In this document: positions 1 through 13,400 of the stretch, piece after piece
Layout of the letters: each line of letters starts with the position of its first letter
Position numbering within the stretch: position 1 is the stretch's first letter
Assembly: GCA_964036045.1 (NCBI GenBank)
Contig: OZ038382.1
Location: 2,750,612-2,814,611, forward strand
DNA: 64,000 bases
Source of the DNA: Eutreptiella sp. 'Long Island Sound 2002'
Taxonomy: Eukaryota > Euglenozoa > Euglenophyceae > Eutreptiales > Eutreptiaceae
Reading direction: 5' to 3'
Made by a program: the position numbers and the translations under genes
The notes under the pieces: generated by a model
The model's database searches: none
What the model saw: only the letters and a program-made list of their open reading frames with translations
What the model was told of the DNA's origin: nothing

Positions 1-522
1 TGGTACCTTTGGTAGCTGGAGCTCCCGGATGCGAGCCTCCAGCCGTCGTATCTCCGCCTGCTCCGGGGACTCCTGCGGCTCCCGCGGCTGGTCTTTCGGC
101 GTCTCCTCTGCCTGCTCCCGGGCAGGCGGGCTGGGCTGCGGCACCGCCTTCCAAGCAGCCGCCTCGACGTCGAGCCGCAGGTCCGTGGATCGCTCAAAGA
201 GGGCCATGTATATGAGGGCCGTCGGGGCGTCCAGCCCGCCGCCGGCCCACTCCACCGCTCGATCAACGCCCGCCACGGATAGGCCATCCTCCATCAGCCG
301 CTCTTGGTACCGGGCAGCCATGATGCCGGCGTCCGCGCTGTCCAGGAACCCGTACGCGGTAGCCGCAGCGTGATCTCGCCACCGCTCCCAGCGTGCGTAC
401 TCGGGGGTCTTGACGGGGTCCAGGTCCATGTCGTCCCGGTTGAAAGCCAGCGTGGCCCGCTTTGCCCCCCGGCTCTCCCCACCAGCCGCGTCCGATGACC
501 CATTCGATGTATCCCCCGGCAT
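1..522 (-). CDS. Partial unknown protein, N-terminal 174 codons, leaves the window
   Basis: The minus strand is open without a stop from an ATG at 520-522 to the window edge (exactly 174 codons). I do not recognise the protein. The first ~25 residues are small and polar. A charged, Ala/Glu/Arg-rich, probably helical region follows, with Trp, Tyr and acidic residues around codons 40-55. After a Pro/Glu/Gln-rich linker comes a short coiled-coil-like end (LEARIRELQ) near codons 162-170. Composition is very GC-rich compared with the AT-richer, repeat-laden DNA immediately upstream, which supports real coding. It could be the first exon of a host gene or a Gag-like protein of a retroelement. No retroelement signature is visible, so no function is given. 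Confidence 0.6.
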   Translation of the reverse strand, partial: MPGDTSNGSSDAAGGESRGAKRATLAFNRDDMDLDPVKTPEYARWERWRDHAAATAYGFLDSADAGIMAARYQERLMEDGLSVAGVDRAVEWAGGGLDAPTALIYMALFERSTDLRLDVEAAAWKAVPQPSPPAREQAEETPKDQPREPQESPEQAEIRRLEARIRELQLPKVP

Positions 523-1002
523 GGTAGTAGTCCCCCCGAAAGCACAGTCAGAAGAAAAGCATCAACTGGGAAGCACAGGGGGGGGGGGGGCGGTCAGCCT
601 CAGTCTCTGCCACTGCCACTGCCACTGTACCCCCCCCCCTCCCAAAACCTCAGTTTTTATGGAAAACTTCGGGTTTGGGCTTTGCCAATCAGTGGAATGT
701 AGTACCCGGATAGATGTTCAGAAAAGCACGACTTTCCAATAGTGCGGTTACAAAACCCCATCCGATGGACCCAATTTCTGTTGTTGCGCTCTGTGCCAAA
801 GCAGAACCTCTGCAGCAAAGATTCATCCATGCATGGCCGGCTCCTTTCCAAATGCACATCTCAAACAGGTAGCACTCTGCACCCTCAACCAAACACGGAC
901 ACAATTTCATCAGGACTCTGATCCCGATTCCATTACATAATTATTTATTGGCTCATATGGGTCTTCCCCAAAAAGTATTTTGCATGCAACTGGCCACTGC
1001 AC

Positions 1003-1008
<6 letters not shown>

Positions 1009-1089
<81 letters not shown>
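1009..1089. repeat. (GA)n microsatellite
   Basis: About 40 uninterrupted GA dinucleotides. The long Arg-Glu or Ser-Leu open frames across it are a by-product of the repeat. Confidence 0.97.
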
Positions 1090-1094
<5 letters not shown>

Positions 1095-1889
1095 CTGTGG
1101 CGGTCAAAAAAGCCAAAGATTGGCTGATTGACAACCCACTGCAATTCCCTCTCCCTTCTACAGTCAGTGGCAATTTGTGGAACATGACAGGTTCACCCAT
1201 GGGCACATCATCATCAGTACTCAAAAAAAAGAAGCCAGAGTATTATGAACCTGAGCCCCTTCCCACAAAGGTGACAAAAAAAAATCAGCCATGAAGGCAC
1301 CAAAAAGAGGCAAGCAAACACAAAACAGGTCAAAGACTCATTCCTCCTCTCATCTTGACATCTCCGAACCACCTCAACCCTGAACTCCCCTGAACTTTGG
1401 AATTATTTTCAGCTCAGACCACCAGCAGAACCTCCCCGATGCAGCTGATGTACATACACAACGTGGACAAGCGATGCTGATGTATCATGATGATGTCACA
1501 CTGGAACAATGAGATTGCAGTCAAGGGTGGCGACCAACGCCGTGTGCAAAAAAAAACAGAATTGAAAACAAAAATAAAGTAAATTTTGCCTGCCCATTGC
1601 TGGGCTGTTGGCTGCCCTGCTCAATCCCTGGGTCTCCACTACTTAGAGACCTCCCTGTGCTCTTTGGGAAAGATGTTCAAGAGTCCAACTGCAGCGCATT
1701 GGTTACTGAATTTTCTTTCCATTCCTGTGCATTATTAAGCCATGAGTATATACCGATGGCTAGCAACATAAATATTTTTCATGTGTCCACGAAACATGAT
1801 GTGGTCTCATTTCTGGAACAACATGCTACAATATCGGTGATGAGCCCAGCTAAATGCACTGGGGAACACTTGCACCGCGTGCACTTTTT

Positions 1890-2120
1890 TTTACCTGTTT
1901 CACCGATTTTACTGGGAAACAGCCCCATTTACCTCCTGCATGAAAAAAAATCACAAGCAGACACAAACAGCAAAAAGTAAAACAGTGCTCCAGCATTGGC
2001 GGTTCACACTTCCCAAAATGCTCATTCAAATCTTCCCAGGATGCAGACACCTACAGGTGACACAGGCCACACAAATAATGGATGCATGCAAATCACTACC
2101 CAAATCCCTTGAACCGATGC
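1890..2120 (+). repeat. Dispersed repeat family A, copy 1
   Basis: This segment aligns with the reverse complement of about 28,455-28,690. Shared blocks include ACTGGGAAACAG/CCGGGAAACAG, CCAGCATTGGC, ACACTTCCCAA and ACAAATAATGGATGCATGCA. Translated, both copies keep the words LPxMLIQ, GCRHL and QATQIMDACKSLPK, so the family probably derives from a coding mobile element. The translated similarity fades past about 2,120. The copies are in opposite orientation, 26 kb apart. Confidence 0.8.
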
Positions 2121-5100
2121 TGCTTAGCGTCCGTAGTGCTTTACACGCACATGTCAAGTGCTCCCCAACGGAAACCAGAATTTGTACTGCCATTGGATGT
2201 CAGTCAGGAGCAGCAGCTCTTCAACTGATGATCATGAAATTACAACTCAGTTGCTGTGCGGCCCGCAACATGAAGTGTTCCATGCCAATACACATTGAAG
2301 TCGTGTGAACTGACATGGGGTCAAAATGGGAGCGTATTGCGATCCCGCCAACAGCCGTCAGTGCATGCGGCAACCACGTACAAATGAACCTGCAGTTTCC
2401 AGCTCATGTGTGTTCATCAGGACCAACTGAAACCATCTCTGTTTGCAAGAGCGGTATGTGCCAAATATCAGACCTTTAAGCAAGGATGGTGTTGAAAAAA
2501 TGGGACACTCAAAAATGCTTGCAGGGGGAGGATGGGTAAGTGTAACAATCTTCAACAAACTGTGTTGGATGCTGGTGCCAGAGATGACCTGCAGGGTGTC
2601 CTCCACTTTCACCTTTGTGAAACACAGAAAAAGGGGCCGATAAAACAAGGCAAATGAATGGTACCACGAGGCTATAAGATTCTTGGGCTCTTCAAAGTGC
2701 CAAACCCACTTCAAAGAAAGATTTTCCACCTCTGAAGGCTTCAGCTTTGCACGTTCCCCTGTAATTACGGGAAAATATATCAAGCAAAGCATTTCAACCT
2801 TGCATTTGCATATTACATGGTCCGCAGAGGAGGGGAAAACCTGAAACATCTGCACCAGCCAATTGAAAACCAGAGAGACAGATTGTTCAAACCTGCAACC
2901 AGAGAGGCATCCTCCTGGCCCTCACTACCCATTCTTGCCGATGACACCACCCAGCTATGCTAGGCTGTGTATCCTCTGCTTCTGGCTGCCCAAGTGAATT
3001 CAATTGCCTGTTATATAGCTCAATTAGGTGCCTCTCACGCATGCACTGGGTCAATGCGTGAAGGTGAGGTCCATGAGACAGAGTTCTTCCCTGAATTATG
3101 AATAGCTCACAGTCAAGGTTTTGTTTGGATTGCAAATTAGCCTTTGGTCGCCCGGAGGCCCTGCAGTCAACACAATCAGTGTAGACTAGTGTACACCACA
3201 AGCCACTTGCACCCACAGTGGCGTCCCCAGTAATTCCATTCTTCCAGTTATTTGATTTCAAGGTTAGCATTACAGAGCGACTGAAGTGAGCCACGCAACA
3301 AAGGGGTGAAGGGGCAGTTGCATTTCGTTGCTGTATGCAACCTCTTAGCATTCTCGATAATCAGGTGCAAGTTGGGCGAATGAGGCTTCAACCCCTTGTT
3401 GTGCCACCCGCCAGCCTATTTACATGACAAAGAATAGGCACTAAGGGAACATCTCAGGGTCCATGCTGTATCCTGGCCCCTCCCCTCCATCAGCTCACAC
3501 AGCCAAAGCACCACAAGCTATCACCGCACATGGGTGTTGTTTGGACAGGGCCAAGCTCAATATGTGCAGCAGGGGGCACGGAACCAAATCATGGGAGGCA
3601 CCACCCGCTATGGCAGTGAAACCATCCCTGACCTGCTCATTGCGCATGTGTTTTGCTCCTCAATTTCTCAATCCAACGTGCCAAAAGACTCCCCAGGTCC
3701 TCACAAACCTGCACTAATGGACACTGTCGCCTGCGCATGTCTCCTGGTCCGCCAGCATGACATCCTTTCTCCAGTGCATCGGTACCATGGGCGCCCAGGC
3801 TTGTCCATGCACATCTTCCACTAGCAGATCCTCCCATTCCCAAGTCGATTTCCACGCTCATCTTGTTTCCACTTGTCCAAACACAGGACCCACAAACACA
3901 GGTTCTTTGTGATCTTGTTGCCCAGATTGGTACAGCCCATGTGCGCAGCAACAATGAATCAAACACGCAGCTGCCCATGTGAACCCCACCAATGCCTCAT
4001 TGACCAGGCAGGGTGCTATGACGCCAAGAGAGTGAATGGCAGTCAATTTGGATGCACTATGTATCTGGACCATATAAAGTCCTGCAATTCAGGACCAAAT
4101 CAAATCAATTGCCAAGGAAAAAAATCCGGCCCACCTCAGTCTTGGATTGGTGGTCCTGGGAGGGAGGAGGCTACGAAAAAAAAAATGCACAAATGACTGA
4201 CTTAGCTATAGGTTGAACCCCTGTACAACAGCAGGTCTCAATTTCTATATACATCATGGCGTCCGTGAGGAACACCGTTTTTGTTCTCGGGCTCAACCTG
4301 AAATCTGAATGGCTCGGGCTCAACCTGAAAAAAAAACACCTTGCAGAGGTTGTTAGATCAAAACCAGCCTTTGAGTACTGGCAAGATGATTCCTGGGTGA
4401 CATCTTGCCGAAATGTTTACAAGACAGTGCCTACGTTGCCTTGCATGTGGGTCTTGATCAACGGATTGTGGCAGCAATCGGGGAACCAAGTTTTTCCCTG
4501 CGACCCGCCACGCCCAAAGGGCGGGCGGTGGGGGGGGGGGGGATCGGGACCACCTGGAGATAGGTCACAGGACCCACACCAATAGCTAGAGAGTCCAGGG
4601 AGAATATATTTGTCTTGGACACCGGGCTAGATCAAGGCATGGTGGCCGCAATGGGCTAACCAAGTTTTGCGCAGAAAAATCGTGGCTCTAGGTCAGGTGC
4701 TGCTGAGAAATGTCCTCAGAACCCTGCTTTTCATCTGACCTAGAGCTGAGGGGGGGATGGGGGGAGGGGTCTGGGGTTGGCCCCGCCCCCCCCCCCCGTC
4801 AGAACGAAAATGAAAGCAAAACCCTGCCCCCACGCGGCCTTGGGTCAGGTTCAGAGCATTAATTGGTGATGACACAGTCGAAGCCACGGGGAGCCACGTA
4901 CCACCTAATAGCAATCCCCTGCAAGGTGGACTCGCATTGGCGTTCTTGGACTTCTTCGTGGTTCCTCGTGTATCTCGTTTTCGGCTAGCTCTTTGGAGTG
5001 GGAATTCTGGCCCTCCTCTTCACTGGATGCTCTCAGTCAACTACGTCCAGTAGTTCTGCCAGGCTGCTGCTAGCAACGCCCGCAGCCGTGGTTTTCCTCG

Positions 5101-7446
5101 GATGTGCCTGTCAACCTCACCGCTGCAACTGCACACTTGCAGGCACTGCACTCGGGACGGCCCCACCGCTGTGGGTTCTCTTGACGACCGCGGGTCGCTG
5201 TGGTGACAAGCATTCGGAGAGCTAGAACTGGATTGCAGGTCTGCGACGTCCCACACAAAATCTTACACGGTCAGTAAAACAGTGCTGTGAAACAGGCCAT
5301 CAATGTGCCTGGGTTTCAACCAAACGTCTGGTCCGTTGACAGAAACAACAGGAGGGTGAGCGTCCAGGGGTGTGGAGAGGCCGGGGGACGGTGGAGCCTG
5401 GTCCTATGCTCACTAAAAAAGTCCATCCCATTGGAAACTCTGTGCCCGCACGCGTGATGCAAAGGGGTCCTTTGACCATCATCTACACATCACCAGCCAA
5501 CTCCATCGGGCCCTTCCTCACTTGCGTTTGTGTTGTTTGGGCCGGAGTTGCGTCACAACCCAACAAAACTCTCCAACATTTCACCAACCCGTGTCAAACG
5601 TGAGCACCAATCAGGCCGATCATACCCGTGCACTTGCACCATTCTCGCCCTTACGAACACACTCCACCCCGGGTGGGTGGTGTCACCAAGCGACGCCACC
5701 CACACACACAACAGGTGCGTAGTACTCCGTCGCTTGCACACACTTGTGGAGACGGGTACTATGCACCTTCGTCGCCATACACAAACGGGGACTGTGAACA
5801 AAGGACAGTAACCTTCGTTCCCTTTGTTCGCGGCGGCACCCCCCCCCATGCCCTGACACCCTCCAAAACAAGCACACTTCCGTGAATATTGCATATTCCG
5901 TATCCCAGACCTCCCACCCCGCGCCGCTCCATAGTGCATGGGTACTGCCGTCACTGGATTCAACCGAACCCACCTCGGGGTACGTCTGTCGGACCAGGCA
6001 TATCCATGCTGCCTCCCGGCCAATCTTCAGCCAGCAGCTTTCCCATTCCCAATTGTCACCGGCTGCCCGCACGCTCGTCGCCAGACCCTGCCCCACTTTC
6101 TTGCGTCAGAATGGTGGTAGACCCGGCCCATGCGTCGTGGACTGCTGGAAGTGGGGCCGCCCCCCAGACACAGAGATATCAGGGGCTGTGCAGCCCCAAG
6201 ACACCGAGAGCAATGGCAATAAGCAAACTCAGGGTATACCCGGTTGGTATTTGGGAGGCAGGTTGACGCCGGGACTGTGCCTGGATGCCCGTGAGCAGGG
6301 ATGTATTAGAAGAGAGGAGGCATTCGCCTTTTCAAGTCCTGGACGCTAGTGCGATTGAGGGGATCAGGAGGTTAGCGGGTGAGAGCTCATCTATATACAG
6401 CTGTATACAGATATATAAGGCCCTTACCCCCCCCGCCCCCCCAGCGTATCGCGGCGCGACGGAAGGACTATTAGAAGAGAGGAGGGAGGGGCGGGGGCTC
6501 AGGGGGGGGGGATCCTCTTATTGTTGTCAGGCATTCCAATACATCCCTGCCCGTGAGGGCCCTTGGCCGGGCTGTGTTCCACAAAAAAAAAAAAGGAAAA
6601 AGCCCCTCGCCAAGGGCGAGGAGGTGCGTGTCGAGGGCGCCATTGGATTATCCCCTGCAGACTACCCATGAGCTCCTGCGTTCTCGCAACTGCCCCGAGC
6701 GCAAGAGCCCAATAGGCAGCACTGCCCGCTCCATGGCATTCATCTGAGGAAGGCTGCTTCTCTGTGTGGAGGCATCTACTCCCTCTCCTGAAGACACACC
6801 TTTGCCATCCCTGCGAGGTCCAACGTGGTCCTCGGCTTCCGACAGTCAGGTGCCAAGGCAACGGGGGGATACAAAGGAGACGAGGTGCATGCAGCATGGC
6901 ATACTGGTACCTCACTTATCGCAGCTTCTGGGGCTCAGTGTGGAGGAAGAGATTGGCGCATAGAACGCATTCTTTGCCCCGGCCCCGCCCCGGGCACACT
7001 GCGGTGCGCGATGGATCTGTGGAACGCAGTGCTTGGAAACTTGCACGACACCAGTAGCACTGCAGTGAGTGTTGAAATACCCTATTTTTTTTTTGAAGAC
7101 CAGAGGTACGTCTCGGTATTGCCAACCGCTGCAGTTGGGCAATTCTTCGACGTCCCAGTCGAAGACTCGAAGTTGCATGATTCAGAACCTTTACTTTTGA
7201 AACGCGTGCCACTCGAAGCTCAGTCACAGGGGAGTGCTCATGTTGGGCGCCTTGCTGCAGCGACATCACTATGCAGAGTGCAGGATTGTGGAGGGGGGCG
7301 CCAAAAAATCACACCGACCCCGATGACGCAGATTCACATGTCTGAATTTCCAGCCAAGCTCGCAGACCGCATCGCTAGAGCAACAGATTGACGCCCCCGA
7401 GCCGAAGTCAGAGGCGTGTGTCCACGGAGTTGTGGTGCAACCGTTT

Positions 7447-10400
7447 TCACTGCAGGGCACCAAATGCGTGCACTGCTGCTGGTCCCCACGCGGGGGGCGG
7501 GGGCTCAACCCGATGTAAACCCGTCAGAAACTCCATCACCTCCGTCGGCAGATCGGTAGAGAATGGGATGTCGTGGTCCACAATGTATTGGGCCGCAAAC
7601 TCCTTCAGAGTCCGGTGGCGGGGGGGAAGAGGCACGAAGAAATCACACGCCACAGCGGTCTTGCGGTCGCGCCCCCCGCTGATGCACAAGCAATTGTTGT
7701 GAATGAAGGCCGAGGCCATAGTGCGGGCATGGGGGCGGCGGCAGGTCCGGCTCCGGGCGGGCTGCCACGTATGGTCTCGGAACACCGACTCGTCCATGCG
7801 GGAGACGTCATCCACTTCTTCACATGGGCCTTCGTGGTCATGGAGAGGGATTGGCTCGCTCGAAGGTGCAGTGGCCAGCCTCGACCATGCCTGTACCACA
7901 GGAGGGCCGCAAAGGGAGGCGGGCCCTGGAGACACAGACTGCAGTGTTTTTTCAATGCAAGTGAAAAAACCGACTCCGCTGGCACGAGCCCGCAGCGCAC
8001 CTCAAGAATCCGGAAGAGTATACCGCTGGTGGACAGGGTTGCACGGATCGGAGCGCAAATGCTTTCATTACCGCCTTTTTTTTGTCCACGGAGGAATTTG
8101 AACGGAGCGCGTGTCCTTTTGTGGACTCACGAGCACGCGTGCCTGTCCTTGTTTCGTCCATTTGAGGACAACGGAACACAGGTGGGCCACAAAGGTCAGA
8201 GAATCATGGACCAGTCACGGTTTGTCGTTCCGGTTACGCAGGTCAGGCGGATGTCAGTAGGGGAGGGGTCAATCTACCCTGAAACACATAGAGCTAGCAC
8301 CTGCCAGGGATCCGTGGGCTTTCCTTGCTGCTCTTGCTTGGCCTCAGGGGGATACTCGTCTTTATCCACCCGGCGGCTGCGATCAAAGATGGAAACGTTC
8401 TGGAGTTGGGACGCATGGGTTACGGGACATGGGCACACGCACACAGCGACACACATGTACACACTCACGACTGACCCCAGGAACTGCCATTGCATTGGAC
8501 ATCCAAAAACCTGTTGGGCACGTGTCGACAGGTGTCACAAAATTTTTTGGCAGGTGCTAGTTCCATGTGTGCCCCAGCTGTCTACTTTGCGCCGGATTAT
8601 CCGGCACAAATCCAGCGTCAAAAATTTCAAATCCAGCGCAAATCCAGCGTGACCCTTCCCCAACAAGCACACTGTGGAAAATGATCCCTATCCATTCCCA
8701 TGATCCTGGATCTTCGCTGACTTTCGGATTGCCTTCATCAGGGCATTCATTGTTTAAATGACACTTGAAAAGTGGGTGCAGTGGGATTTGAACCAGCGCA
8801 TTGCAATAGACATGGCATAAACCACCAGACCACAGGACCTCCACTTCTGTTCAGGGTTAAGGACTGTTTATTGCCTGCAGCCATGTCTAGAAAAAGCGCA
8901 AATCCAGCGTAAATCCAGCGTCACATTTTTCAAATCCAGCGCAAATCCAGCGTCAACTACCCAAAAATCCACCGCAAAGTAGACAGCTGGTGTGCCCTGA
9001 ATCCCCAGACCCGGAGCACCTGCGTCTCGAAATCGAACCGCAGCACGCCATTCATCAGCAGCTTTCCCATGTCCGGCACCTCCGCAAAGCCCCCAAACAC
9101 CCACATGGACCCCGCATGTGCCACCGCCGCGTGCCCAGTGCGGGCGGCGTGCCCGGTACACCGCAGGTCCAGCAGCGCAGGCAGCTGCTCCCATTGCAGT
9201 GCGGACAGGTCCAGAGCCCAGAGGTCCTGCAGGTATTCGAAGCAGTTGTGGCTGTGCGCCTTGCCTCCAAAGATGTACATGCGGTTGTTGTGGTGCACTG
9301 CTGTGTGCCGGCGCCGGTGAGCAGGTCGCGGCTCCCCCGAGGCCTGTTCACATGCGAACACGTGTGTCCCTCCTCCAGAGTTCGAAGGGACACAACAGGC
9401 CACTGCTTAGGTTACCGGGGGGGGGGGGAATGGCTGCCTGGGCTCCTCCGCCTGACCCACCCACCCTCGCACATCAGAAGATTGCTCATCAGGAAATCAA
9501 AATGAAATTTATCAAGATGGCCCGAAATCGATTTTGGGTACATGAACTTGTTTGGGGGCCTCTCAAGCCCCCCCTTCCCCCGGTACAGGTCGCGGTCGCC
9601 ACGACGCCGTGGCCTGGACTCCAATCCCATGTACAACAGGACGCCGCGCGGTGCAGTCCAACACGCGAGAATTGTGCTGCGTTGTTCACGGGTGGGCGCA
9701 GATCCCATTGCGGCGGTGGGAGGGCGGTGCGGAGGCTCAGAGACCCCTTTTGGGGGAGAGATGCTGGGAGTCCACCCCCTTCCCCTGGGTCCCATGACAC
9801 GCTCATCAATTTGGGGTTCATATGTTGTGGCATCAGAGGCTCGCTGTTGGCGCCAGGGCCCTGGCACGGCTCTGGGACCCTTTTTATGCCCCCGCCCCCG
9901 CATTCCAAGACAGAGCTCCGAGCTTCCCCCCCCGTCCCCCCCTTCCCCGTGGAAAGGGGCGGACGCCACGGGGGCAGTATGCTGCCATGGTGAGCAGCAG
10001 GACTAACATTCCATCCACTCTCGTTCCTGAGATTGCGCTTTCCCTCCCCCACCTCCGATAGATACAAACGACCTCAACCAGCAAAAGCAGGCCACACACA
10101 CAAGACAAAGTGCCGGACAACAGTAGTATTGCACAGCCAACCGGCTCCAATAAAATGTGTCGAGAATCTGCCCCTTCTGTGCCCCTCTGTGACCCCAAAG
10201 AGTACTGACGGTGGTGCCATTTCGGAGGGGAACATTCAGAGGAGGGGAAAAGCGTTCTCCAAGTAAGCCCATATGAGTGGCATGGAACATCACCCGAAAC
10301 TAAAGCGGTGTGGACGCGACGGCGGTCTTCATGATCGACAGCAACCGGCGGACAACAGATGCCAATGTTTCAGACGACCCTCCCCTCAGCCGGCGCGTGC

Positions 10401-13400
10401 ATTGCTCCACTCATGGACGCACAGGGCCCAGTCACATGCTTTCCTTCTGGTGTCCCCCAGTCCGTTCTTCTCAGGTCTGGTGTTTGCCAGTAGACCCTTT
10501 TTGTATGAACCCCCTTGTAGACCTCTTCCCTCCGTAAGTGCGGAGGAACGGGGTCCTGTCCGTCTGATCCCCCTCCTGCCCCTCCGTTTCACTCCCTTCC
10601 TGACGCCCAGCCCCCCTGTGTGACATAAAGTCCATCTCTGGTTGCTTTACGGGGCCCAGGACAGTCACCCGTTTATCCTTCACCGCATGATGCAGTGTCG
10701 GTCTTCTCCTTCTTCTCATGAAGGTCCGCCAAGCCGCTGTCTTGACCCCACCATTTCTGTTTCTCCATGGCGGCGGGTTGTGGTGGTCAAGACATTAAGG
10801 ATCCATACGGCATTAACCTTCGCTCAGACCCCAGCCCGTGGTGTGGCGCCCGCGCTGCAGGCCCCCAGTGGTGGTCTCGGCGATTACCCCCCGCCGGTTC
10901 GCTCAAGCGAAGTATGGCACTCACCACTAGGGTCTGCTTAGCCCTGTCAGGAGGACCCCCCCCCTCTCCTGCAAACCCTTGCTTGGGCCTCACGAGCCCA
11001 GGCAAAGGCACACATGACGTGGCGGGGAAGTGGAGGCCATCCCCAGCAGCTTGCGATGCAGTACGCCCAGTGCCCATGTCCAGGGGGGGAGCACTTTGCA
11101 CGAACAGGGGCAAACCTCGAGGTGTGTCCAGGTCCGTGCAAACGGGTTGAAGAACAGCAACTCATCCAGTGCCCCGGACTCAGCCATGCCGCCGAAGAAC
11201 AAGACCCCCTCGCCTCCAGATCCGCCCCTGTGAACCAACGACCACGGAGGCGTTGCAGGGACGTTCTCGACGACCAGAGCGCTGTGGCCCCAACGCCCCA
11301 TGGGGCTCCCTGTCACGTCGTTCGCCGTCACCTCCTCCCAAATCATTGGGTTCTCCGTGTACCGCAGCAAGAAAATGCGGTTGCAAAACGCTGCACCGTT
11401 TTCTTTGCCACCGTAAACCACAAGCAGACTGCGGACGTGGGACATGGTGTGGCCATAGACGAATGGCGGCGTGGCCCCTGTCCAAAGGATGACGTGGATA
11501 CACCGCATGCAGCTTCAAGGGGATGCACGCGAGCAGCAGGACCACAACGATCACACTGGTCAGTACCAAGCTGACTCCGGCATGCACGACGCTCAATGTG
11601 GGAATATTGGCTTGCTATTGCTGGGGGGGGGGGGGGGGTGCTCGACACAGCGCATCCCCCCCGCCCTCTCAGAGACATAGCGCATCCCCCCCACCCTCTC
11701 AGAAGGGGCTCCACTCACAAGACCCCAGAAGCCGACACTGCCCGCATCGGACCCGGACCCGAAATTCAGAAAGAATAAAATTGGTATTTCTGAAATCAAC
11801 GCGACGAGGGGGGAGGGGGGGGGCAGAGAACCCGGTGCCTTGCATTCGGAGGAAAAGAAAAGCCACCCATTCGTTGACCCGGACAAGAATGCTTGGCGCC
11901 TTCGGGGCCAGACTTCATGGGGACTGATTGATGGTCTGGTAAAATCAGCCGCCGGATCAGCCCCCCCATATCCCCCAGGCCCCCAGGGCCAGACGCGTGG
12001 AGCGCGCCGGCACCGTCATGGGAGGGGAGGCGCCAAGGGGCAGAAGCAGCACTTGTCAGTGGCGGGACAAGTGTCCCACTCTCACCCAGTAAAAGTGATT
12101 TTCCCCCGCCGCCAGGGGCAGCCGAGCGGGCCCCCCACCCCTGCACTTCTGTGAACCCGCCCTCATCAACCCCCAACCCAGTGGGGGGACCGCACCTGTC
12201 CACGAGTGGGGGATTCCCTCCTCGAAAGGCAAACGAACACGTACGTACCCCCCGAAGTGCCCACCGGCATACTCATTCAGCCTGACGGCACACACACACC
12301 AGAATCTCCCAGGACGCCCGGCACAGGTCCCCTCCCCTCCCCCCCAAGACCCCTCTCCCCACGGGCGGGGCATTTCGTCGTGTCCGTTTACCACGGGGCC
12401 GCGAGTTACCGGACAACTTCGGTCCACTTCGCTCCTGCCCGTGCACTCTCTCTTGCCCGTGTGCGCCCTGTAGGCCTGGGTGCCCTGCGTCTCGTGTGCC
12501 GTTCCTTGGTCGGTGGCGCCCTGTGGTTGCCGGCGGCATCTGCCCCATCTTGAGGACGGCCTCCCTTGGCCGCCCCTCCCTCTGTCCTGGCTCCCCCCCA
12601 ACTCTGTCCGCCGATCGCCACCAGTCATGAAAGAGGGCACCGAGAAAATGGGGCGGAGGAAGGACGACTCCCCCACAGACCAGTGTAGACCGGGATGGGG
12701 AGCTTCTTGGGGCGGCGGAAAGCCAGTGCGAATGGGGTGCAGCACAGCGGGAACGCGACAGCGCGGGGGGTTCGGCCATTCAGGGTGGCCCAAAACGGTG
12801 GTCCTTTGTGTTTTGATGGCGAGGGTTTAGGGTGTTGTGCGAGAAAGGCATCGTGTGTATGCCTCGTCATGGACCAGATTCGTGAGATGGGCTAATTGGA
12901 GGCGTACATCGAGGAGCAACCTTGGGAGGTGTTGAGGTAATGTCGCTGTACCCCCCGCCCCTTTGAGCACTAGGGTGTGGTAATCGCCCCCCAAGAGCCC
13001 CCCGCGCCCCAATGACGGTTCCGATGACCAACAACCCTCGGTGGCTGGGAAGCTGTATCCCGTTTGAAACGCTACCGAGCGGAGTCGTCGCCCAAACCTC
13101 CGCTTGGGGGCAGTGGAGGAGAGCACCCTTTGAGCCTCACAGCACCGCATCCCCCTCAGGGGTGGGGTGGGGGGGGGGGGCGACTATGCGCTAGGACCCA
13201 AACCCGACACAACAACTACATTGTGACGAGAGAAAAACTCACCATGAACTTTTGGGGCAAATGAAGGCAGCCCCCCCCCCCCCCCCCCCGCGCCGCCGCT
13301 ATGTCCCAAACCCCCCCGCCCCCTGGGGGGGCACTGTTCAAAGAGAGGGTGCACACGCCAACAGGGGCGGAAGGGAGGCAGCAGCAGGGGTTCGCCTGTC

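Larger units (their letters stand above)
523..7446. other. Long stretch without a convincing gene
   Basis: No exon with family resemblance was found on either strand. It holds a 13-base G run (578-590), the long (GA)n tract, one copy of a dispersed repeat (about 1,890-2,120), and a short duplication of a GGGCTCAACCTGAAA segment near 4,285-4,330. There is a diverged ~185-bp repeat pair (about 4,455 and 4,630) and a repeated TATTAGAAGAGAGGAGG block (about 6,305 and 6,470). Open frames of 60-190 codons occur but look like chance. The largest, 6,825-7,391 plus (188 codons), reads through two homopolymer runs and matches nothing I know. Confidence 0.6.
8574..8990. mobile_element. MITE-like element with 18-bp perfect terminal inverted repeats
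   Basis: CCAGCTGTCTACTTTGCG at 8574-8591 is repeated exactly in reverse complement at 8973-8990, and similarity continues a few bases inward (GGATT). Just inside each end lie several direct copies of the decamer AAATCCAGCG (about 8,606-8,651 and 8,898-8,953). The centre contains a tRNA-like segment. There is no open frame, so it would be non-autonomous. It sits in the intron between kelch exons 9343-9020 and 7788-7447, ending 30 bp from the donor. I could not identify a clear target-site duplication. Confidence 0.7.

Noticed and set aside
980-1294. Arg-Glu repeat protein over the GA tract
   Set aside because: The open frame is created by the (GA)n microsatellite and has no protein-like flanks.
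2358-2855. 165-codon minus frame
   Set aside because: No family motif, mixed composition, no splice support and a competing frame on the other strand.
7573-8652. 359-codon plus frame
   Set aside because: It is antisense to the last kelch exon and runs into its repeat-rich intron. The minus strand has the recognisable domain.
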